NCBI RefSeq assembly: GCF_021030645.1 | Contig: NZ_JACGCJ010000020.1 | Location: forward strand, 1-54,580 | Reading direction: 5' to 3' | Length of the DNA: 54,580 bases | DNA from: Agrilactobacillus fermenti | Lineage (GTDB): Bacteria > Bacillota > Bacilli > Lactobacillales > Lactobacillaceae | Shown: piece after piece, positions 49,077 to 54,580 of the stretch | Position numbering within the stretch: the first letter of the stretch is position 1 | How the letters are laid out: each line of letters begins with the position of its first letter | The notes under the pieces: generated by a model | What the model was told of the DNA's origin: nothing | The model's input: the letters and a program-made list of their open reading frames with translations, nothing else | The model's database searches: none | Translations under genes and position numbers: made by a program

Positions 49077-50075
49077 ATGGTGCAAATTTATAACTCTGAA
49101 AGTGACCACGACTTTACACCCAAAGTTTTTAATATATATGAACAAACTTATTTCGAGTCTTGGCGGCCGCTATTACGTAAGGCTTTAGAAATTGAGATCC
49201 AACAAAATAATATGGTACTGCACCTTTTCTTTTTTCCAAAAGAAGATGCTGATCTGGTGCAAAATGTCAGTTTGCTAGAACATAAATTACAAAAAGTAAC
49301 AGAAATGCTGGCAGAACAAGGTTTTTATTATGCCAATCAAAAGCCACTATTGAATGGTTTGCGAAGCCAATATCAACAACTTGCTAAAATCATCGGTCAA
49401 TATCATATTGACCCTGACCAAGCACTCATGAAAGCCCTGCTAAGCAATGGTCAGCCGGCTGATTTAGAGCGTGAATTCTTACAGGCACTACAATCTGCTG
49501 ACTTAAGCCTTGCTGATTTACCGGAAAAACAAAGCATTGGTCCTGATTATGAACCTGAAATTGAACCTGAGATCCAACCAAATTCCTTTTATGATCAATT
49601 ATTTCAAATCTTACTGCATCCTTATTTGCGTGACCCAGCGCTGCATTGGTCAGCAGCGGCTAACCTGACTTCTGAAGGTCAACAAGTATTGACGCGCCTT
49701 AACCGCTATGCCACCCGGGACTGGGACCAATACTATGCACATTATTATGACGAGCAAGAATTAGTTAAGCAGCTACGTGGCCTAACCGATCAAGACTATT
49801 ACGACCAAATGGAACATGTTGAACTCAAGTATGTGGACCAAGCCTATGCTGATGTTTTACAAGACTTATATCAAGCTACTTTAAGCAAGTTGCAGCAAGT
49901 AAGTATTGAACCCTTAAATACACCGCTGCCAACCCACTTTTTTGAAGCTGATGCCCACTTAATGGCCCAGATTCACCAGGCGTTCAAATTAGATACCGTG
50001 GGCAAAGAACATGTGTTAAGTGCTCCCATTCTTGAAATTAAACGCAAGTATGACTTCTACCGTCAAAATTTCTAA
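49077..50075 (+). CDS. Hypothetical protein, 332 residues
   Basis: Large soluble protein rich in Gln, Leu, Tyr and Asp. The N-terminal part (residues 1-130) has helical stretches (LEHKLQKVTEMLAEQGFYYA). An acidic Pro/Glu linker (EPEIEPEIQP, near residue 160) separates it from a C-terminal part with aromatic-rich motifs (WDQYYAHYYDEQELVKQL). No signal peptide or membrane helix was seen. No family was recognised. GGAAGGTGAG lies just before the ATG. Its stop overlaps the stop of the WxL gene on the other strand. Confidence 0.65.
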   Translation: MVQIYNSESDHDFTPKVFNIYEQTYFESWRPLLRKALEIEIQQNNMVLHLFFFPKEDADLVQNVSLLEHKLQKVTEMLAEQGFYYANQKPLLNGLRSQYQQLAKIIGQYHIDPDQALMKALLSNGQPADLEREFLQALQSADLSLADLPEKQSIGPDYEPEIEPEIQPNSFYDQLFQILLHPYLRDPALHWSAAANLTSEGQQVLTRLNRYATRDWDQYYAHYYDEQELVKQLRGLTDQDYYDQMEHVELKYVDQAYADVLQDLYQATLSKLQQVSIEPLNTPLPTHFFEADAHLMAQIHQAFKLDTVGKEHVLSAPILEIKRKYDFYRQNF

Positions 50076-53000
50076 GGTCCCAACGTCACATGATAATTAA
50101 TATACGCTTCATATTTCCCCGGAATGATCTGCTGCCAGACATTGTCGGGGATATTTAGTTTAGCATTATCTCGGTACGCCAGACTGATCTGATTTTGACT
50201 ACTTTCTTCCAGACTGCGATCGAGAACATATAAAATACTTGGTGTGCTCCCATCTGCAAACAGTTTTTGCGCCGTGTGATTTACAATCAAATTTGGGTCT
50301 TGATTACCGTTATTTGTTGTTGTCGCCTGGCCAAGTTCAATATTAACAGCCGACTGGTCTGCCGCTAATTGTTTTTGGGTGTCCGGATTGGTAAACGGTG
50401 TCATGACCGCACTCAAAGTCCAACTATCGGTTATTGAGTTATCATAGAGTTCAATAGTTGGGGTGCCATTTTTATTTTCAAGCTGACGCGGCTGCGAGCC
50501 ACTTTCTAACTGATTAGTGCCAAAGTCCAGCTCTGGGACACTTAATAGCTGTGGTCCACTGGCTTTAAGTAATGTCACTTGATTGGATTGTCCCAAATAA
50601 CGAGAAGTGAACCCATCTAGCGTAAAAGCCATATCTAAAATATCAGACTGATCAGGCACTTGGCTAATATCAGTGACGTCATACGTATAGGTGTACGTAA
50701 ATTCAGCATCTACTGGTAAGCTGCCGCCATTGGGCAAGGTCCATTGGTAAGCATTGAATCCTGGGTAACTTACGAACGAATTATAGGTTGTTGGATAAGT
50801 TTGACCATTGTAATTCACGGTCACGCCAGTCGCCGTATTAAGAGTGGCACCATTGATCGTTGGAACCTGCAAATAAATATCGCCATTCAATGCTTGATCA
50901 CTCGTTTGCTTGCCCTTAACATTGACAATGACTTTGTCACCATTTTGACTGACATATTTTGTATCCGTCGTCGTCGTGTGGGTTCCAATCACAAAACCTT
51001 TCTCTAACCGCAGCGAACTTTGGGCATCATCGACGACCAAAATTCTAATTTCTTTCATCGCCTGGTCTGAACCAGAAGCCGTTGTCCAACGGTTGCCAGC
51101 TTTGTCCTGTGCGATAATGCCATTTGGCCGAGCCAGCGTCAACTGATAGGTATAAATACCACTTGTATTCTGTAAGTTCAATCCAATCGTTGCATTGACC
51201 ACGTGCTGCTCGTTTTCCGTCGTCACTGCTAAAGTGCCGCCAGGTGTATTGGTCGTATCATTTTCGATTCTTAAATTCAACTGATTGTCCTGGGTCTGAT
51301 TCAAGATATCACCCGTAGTTGTTGTGACACTTGGTGTATCGTTTGAAGTGATCGTTAAACTATCCGGCCCCGGAAAACCATCTACCCATGAGCCCGCCGC
51401 ATTAATGACATGAGCTTGCCCATTGAGTAAATTCTGCCGGCTTACCACAATGGTATTTGGCACTGCCGAAGTCAATATTGGATCAAGTAATTGATTCACG
51501 TTTAATTGGCTACCCGCCACTGGTACATTATAAGGTCCATATGTGCCGTTCAACGCCCAGGTCACATTTCCACTTGGCAAAGCATCAACAGTACCACCGG
51601 CAGGGTTCGCAGAACTAGCATTTGTTGGGGTTGCCTGTAGTCTCAAATCAGGGTCATTGACAATTTCTTGCGGGTCCACTTGCCCCGTGGCAAAGTTAAA
51701 ATAACTAAAGGCTTTAGTATAGCGTTGTGGCGTCACCACACCAGCCAAGCCGTTATCCGTCAGCCGATAAGGACTGTTGGAATCTGTACTAGTGGTATCC
51801 CCCGTGGTTGTATAAGGCGTATCGGAAGCTGGGTTAACAACGACACCATCAATCGCTGGATCAGGGTTAGCCACACGATTACGAATATTAAAGCCGGATA
51901 CATAGTCTGTTGGTAAAGCGGATTGATCAGGCCCCACATTTTTTCGGTCGATAATATTATCAAATGGGGCAATAAAAACATTCCAAGATGAGAAGTTAGT
52001 GTATACTGGATATTTCGTCCCATGCTCAACCTGATCGCGCTTCACGACCGCGTAATCCATCGGCGTATTGCCCTTGAATGTGCCGGTGTTATGAATAATA
52101 TTATTTTGCGTGATTGCTGACTCACCGACACTATAGGGGTCCGTTAATTGATCGGTACCGTATAAATCAATTCCAATGTCGCGTCGATTGCCACCCAAAC
52201 CATTATCCTGGTTAAAAAGCCCGTCAGAATTAGGCGATGGGAATAAGCGCGCCTTGGTCAAGCCCTTATAAGCATCCGTTAAATTGCCATTATACTTTGA
52301 TAAATCAAAATTGAAATTGATGTTAGCATTGCCTTGGAAACCTTGCTCAATAAAAAATTGAGTTAACCAAGTAAAAGTTTGCGATAAACCAGGGTCAAAT
52401 TCGTAATTAAACAATTCACCACTGGCCAAATTAATCAGTGCACTAGCTGAACCAATATTACCAAGGTTATTAACCGCCGATCCTAAGGCCCAAGCCTTCT
52501 GAAACCCAAGTGCTGATGCTGTTTTTCCATTTTCTTCGAGATAACTTTGAGTTCCGGTGCCATTTTGGTTAACGGTTAAATTATTTTTATAATCCACCGC
52601 ATCACTGGCATAATTTAATAGATTAAAGGTCGCTTTAGGATTCAACAATAAACTATCCGTATGAGTAATTTTGTAAGGAACACCCTTAACTTTCAAGTAA
52701 AAGGCAGTTTCATCATCTGGATCTAAATAAACGTGATGGTCAAACTGTAGTGGAAAATTATAAGTGCCGGTCCAGTCACCGCCCGTAACAGTCTGTAGCG
52801 ATAAATTAAAATAGGCACGTTCCCAGTCAATGGCATTGGCTAAAGAAACTCGATCGATATCTTTGGGGACTTTAACTCGGATCATCACGCCCCAATTACC
52901 AGCCATTAAATGTAATGCTGCATTTTTCTGCTTTCTTATTTTCACAGATACGGGTACATTTCCAGAAACATTCAGGTAACCATTATCATAGCTTTTATCG

Positions 53001-53494
53001 TTGTCTAAAACAGGCATTGTCCCAGTACGATCCATTTTATTTACGAAGTTATTTCCATTAAAAGTCGGTGTAAAATTGTTCGCCTGGGTGGCATTATCAA
53101 AGCCTATGAAACCTGGTGCTTTTCCCGAGGGTGATTCCAGGTAATTCCAACTAAACCAAGGTGCTTTACCGAAACCACCGCCGCTAGTATATGGGCGAAT
53201 CAGCATTGGTGACTCACCACCTGTAATCTCATCATTATTAGTAGTCACCAGATCTTTATTATTCGTCCCCTGCTTTTCAGCATCATAGACACCCGTAGCT
53301 GTCAGAATACCTTCATTACGTTGGTATTGCCGCCCAGTATCTGGATTGACACGCATATCATCGATTGGCGTGGTCGTTAAATTATTTTGAACATTGCGCG
53401 AAATCTGTGCAGAGGCCTGATTTGTCGTGAAACCAGCCAGTACCAGACCTAGGCAGAGGCTTATCAAAATAATCAATTGTTCACGATTCTTCAA
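50072..53494 (-). CDS. Large WxL-domain cell-surface protein
   Basis: 1140-residue exported protein. The signal peptide (LIILISLCLGLVLAGF, cleavage after ASA) follows a TTG start that has AAAGGAG 8 nt upstream; a longer ATG start is rejected. The N-terminal 450 residues include GKAPWFSWNYLESPSGKAPG and may form a lectin-like fold. Several beta-sandwich-like segments with Asn/Thr-rich loops follow. The last 150 residues resemble a WxL wall-binding domain: LDFGTNQLESG, then YDNSITDSWTLSAVMTPF with the WTL motif. The second motif at the C-terminus reads YHVTL, so the Trp is missing. No LPXTG. Other WxL-cluster genes (DUF916/DUF3324) are not seen. Confidence 0.78.
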   Translation of the reverse strand: MKNREQLIILISLCLGLVLAGFTTNQASAQISRNVQNNLTTTPIDDMRVNPDTGRQYQRNEGILTATGVYDAEKQGTNNKDLVTTNNDEITGGESPMLIRPYTSGGGFGKAPWFSWNYLESPSGKAPGFIGFDNATQANNFTPTFNGNNFVNKMDRTGTMPVLDNDKSYDNGYLNVSGNVPVSVKIRKQKNAALHLMAGNWGVMIRVKVPKDIDRVSLANAIDWERAYFNLSLQTVTGGDWTGTYNFPLQFDHHVYLDPDDETAFYLKVKGVPYKITHTDSLLLNPKATFNLLNYASDAVDYKNNLTVNQNGTGTQSYLEENGKTASALGFQKAWALGSAVNNLGNIGSASALINLASGELFNYEFDPGLSQTFTWLTQFFIEQGFQGNANINFNFDLSKYNGNLTDAYKGLTKARLFPSPNSDGLFNQDNGLGGNRRDIGIDLYGTDQLTDPYSVGESAITQNNIIHNTGTFKGNTPMDYAVVKRDQVEHGTKYPVYTNFSSWNVFIAPFDNIIDRKNVGPDQSALPTDYVSGFNIRNRVANPDPAIDGVVVNPASDTPYTTTGDTTSTDSNSPYRLTDNGLAGVVTPQRYTKAFSYFNFATGQVDPQEIVNDPDLRLQATPTNASSANPAGGTVDALPSGNVTWALNGTYGPYNVPVAGSQLNVNQLLDPILTSAVPNTIVVSRQNLLNGQAHVINAAGSWVDGFPGPDSLTITSNDTPSVTTTTGDILNQTQDNQLNLRIENDTTNTPGGTLAVTTENEQHVVNATIGLNLQNTSGIYTYQLTLARPNGIIAQDKAGNRWTTASGSDQAMKEIRILVVDDAQSSLRLEKGFVIGTHTTTTDTKYVSQNGDKVIVNVKGKQTSDQALNGDIYLQVPTINGATLNTATGVTVNYNGQTYPTTYNSFVSYPGFNAYQWTLPNGGSLPVDAEFTYTYTYDVTDISQVPDQSDILDMAFTLDGFTSRYLGQSNQVTLLKASGPQLLSVPELDFGTNQLESGSQPRQLENKNGTPTIELYDNSITDSWTLSAVMTPFTNPDTQKQLAADQSAVNIELGQATTTNNGNQDPNLIVNHTAQKLFADGSTPSILYVLDRSLEESSQNQISLAYRDNAKLNIPDNVWQQIIPGKYEAYINYHVTLGP

Positions 53495-53682
53495 GGTTTC
53501 TGCTCCTTTCTGTTTCATTGCCAGCGTTTATTTATTCCCTTGTTTTATTTTTACCCATTTTAATTATATCAATATATAAATATTTCAATACAAGGAGGCT
53601 GTTCAAAGCCTTGCTATCAAAACTTTGCGCGGATAACGAACGTTATGGCAATCAGCTTACTTTTGCCAAAGCAACAAAAAAG

Positions 53683-53698
53683 AGCCTGAAAACAGGCT
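53683..53698 (-). terminator. Hairpin at the IS boundary, minus-strand terminator-like
   Basis: AGCCTG-AAAA-CAGGCT is a perfect 6-bp hairpin followed on the minus strand by CTTTTTTG. It would stop transcription leaving the insertion sequence toward the WxL gene. A CTACTTAAGTAG palindrome lies next to it at 53705-53716. Confidence 0.45.
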
Positions 53699-53762
53699 AT
53701 ACTCCTACTTAAGTAGACAGGTAAATAATTAAAACCTGTTTGCTTAGGAAGGAGTATTTTTT

Positions 53763-54461
53763 ATGGGCCGAAAAGGTTCCAGATATTCTATTGATGAGAA
53801 ACTTCATTTCATTGGCCTACTTAAAAACGGCCGATCGGCCAATTCTATTGAACGGGAGTTTGGTATCAAAGCGACAACGATCAGTCATTGGAATTATTTA
53901 TTTCATCATGGAGGTATAGTCGCACTAAAACCCAAACATACATGTAAAAGTTATACTATCGAATTAAAGGAACAAGTCGTTCAAGAGTATCTAGCAGGCG
54001 GTATTTCAATGCCTCAACTTTGTGATAAATTCGAGGTCTCAAATCCCGGAGTTATTTTTCAGTGGCTTTCTCGGTATACTAGTGGTAAATCACTAGTATC
54101 TGCTAGGAGGAATCTAGCCATGAAGAACGGACGCAAGACAACACAACTTGAACGCATTGAGATTGCCGAGTGGGTCATCGCAAATGACATGGACTATACA
54201 GGTGCCACAAAACAGTACGATATCTCCTATGGACAAGTCTATGCTTGGGTCAAGAAGTTTAAACAAGGAGGCCCAGAGGCCTTGGTCGACCGTCGTGGTA
54301 AAGCTAAGTCAGACGATGGCCATCTATCTGCCAATGAACGCCAATCATTAGAGATCAAACGTCTTAAAGCAAGATTGGAATATGTTTCAACGGAGAATGC
54401 CTTGTTAAAAAAATTCGCAGAGTTGGAAAGGAGCGAAAGATCCCACAGGAAGTATACTTAG
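53763..54461 (+). CDS. IS3-family transposase OrfA (helix-turn-helix protein)
   Basis: 232-residue DNA-binding half of the transposase. It carries repeated helix-turn-helix units (GLLKNGRSANSIEREFGIKA, YLAGGISMPQLCDKFEVSNP, DYTGATKQYDISYGQVYAWV) and a C-terminal leucine-zipper-like helix (LEIKRLKARLEYVSTENALL). The length is that of the IS150/IS1223-like group, in which OrfA is long. GGAAGGAG lies about 8 nt before the ATG. An A7 tract near the end allows a -1 frameshift into OrfB. Confidence 0.9.
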   Translation: MGRKGSRYSIDEKLHFIGLLKNGRSANSIEREFGIKATTISHWNYLFHHGGIVALKPKHTCKSYTIELKEQVVQEYLAGGISMPQLCDKFEVSNPGVIFQWLSRYTSGKSLVSARRNLAMKNGRKTTQLERIEIAEWVIANDMDYTGATKQYDISYGQVYAWVKKFKQGGPEALVDRRGKAKSDDGHLSANERQSLEIKRLKARLEYVSTENALLKKFAELERSERSHRKYT

Positions 54462-54580
54462 CCATCAAAGAATTGACAAAGATCATTAATCCAGACACCC
54501 AGAATCTATATACTGTCAGTAATTTATGCCGCTTGGCTGAAATTTCTCGTGCGGCTTATTATAAATGGTGTCATCACGTT
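54407..54580 (+). CDS. IS3-family transposase OrfB, partial (via -1 frameshift)
   Basis: From the A7 slippery run at 54407-54413, the -1 frame reads KKIRRVGKERKIPQEVYLAI and continues through LYTVSNLCRLAEISRAAYYK to the window end. This is the N-terminal region of IS3 OrfB, ahead of the DDE integrase core. OrfAB fusion by programmed frameshifting is established for this family; here it is inferred from the slippery run and the frame overlap. The rest is outside the window. Confidence 0.85.

Larger units (their letters stand above)
53700..54580 (+). mobile_element. IS3-family insertion sequence (IS150-like group), cut by the window end
   Basis: It contains a transposase OrfA and the start of OrfB in the -1 frame. 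The exact left end is not certain; terminal repeats could not be verified because the right end lies outside. The 53700 boundary is an estimate based on the palindromes and ACAGGT/ACCTGT inverted sequences at 53718-53739 ahead of OrfA. Confidence 0.7.

Noticed and set aside
53518-53712. 64-codon open frame, including a 33-codon part behind AAGGAGG
   Set aside because: The N-terminal half is just AT-rich promoter DNA, and the part after the ribosome site runs into the IS-boundary hairpins. It has no recognisable product, so it was not annotated, although a chopped gene end cannot be excluded.

Overview
The window looks like a chromosomal segment of a low-to-moderate GC Gram-positive bacterium of the Lactobacillaceae. 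Supporting signs are strong GGAGG ribosome sites, frequent TTG/GTG starts, T-box leaders, catabolite (cre) sites, an LPXTG protein, a WxL-domain protein and lactic-acid metabolism genes. The species cannot be fixed from sequence alone. A Loigolactobacillus-like organism would fit, but that is only a guess. No tRNA, rRNA, CRISPR array or prophage was seen.

Layout. (1) 1-6900: left-edge hairpins, then a complete L-rhamnose operon on the minus strand (transporter, rhaB, rhaM, rhaA, rhaD) with a divergent AraC-type regulator and a cre site between them. (2) 7074-12460: a zinc alcohol dehydrogenase, then a methionine-import operon (metQ-metN-metI plus an aminotransferase) behind a T-box with a Met specifier. 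(3) 12465-18586: a PadR-controlled membrane-protein operon that includes a 56-residue protein, an HD hydrolase, a drug-efflux MFS, a LytTR/DUF3021 regulatory pair with an adjacent ABC-ATPase remnant, and a TIM-barrel sugar isomerase. (4) 18684-26076: aldehyde dehydrogenase, L-lactate dehydrogenase, a 33-residue membrane peptide, an organophosphate antiporter, an isochorismatase-like hydrolase, an LPXTG protein and CorA. (5) 26143-31527: an Ile T-box with the branched-chain amino acid carrier, an ABM protein, a membrane protein, an Fe-S assembly-like protein, nrdI, and a secreted LysM/3D protein behind a WalR-type box. (6) 31797-36209: an operon with the last two enzymes of the coproporphyrin-dependent haem pathway (chdC and cpfC) flanking an MFS transporter, then a DUF389 protein. 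(7) 36528-42548: cysK with a MetA-like acyltransferase, a GNAT, a polysaccharide deacetylase and a two-subunit glycolate/lactate oxidase. (8) 42931-50075: a multidrug MFS with DUF4811 and a MerR regulator, a second GNAT, a low-molecular-weight phosphatase with a fructosamine-kinase-like protein, and two divergent unknown genes. (9) 50072-54580: a 1140-residue WxL surface protein and an IS3-family insertion sequence cut by the window end.

How the parts work together. Sugar use (rhamnose, phosphorylated sugars, glycolate/lactate) carries likely cre sites and so should respond to glucose. Amino acid import (Met, Ile) is controlled by uncharged tRNA. The haem operon lacks all early pathway steps, which points to salvage of coproporphyrin(ogen) from neighbours. 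With the membrane-type oxidase GlcDF, this suggests optional, haem-dependent aerobic metabolism. An imperfect repeat family of about 180 bp, with full, shortened and decayed copies, lies in several intergenic spaces. It is the main structure that ordinary gene annotation does not explain.
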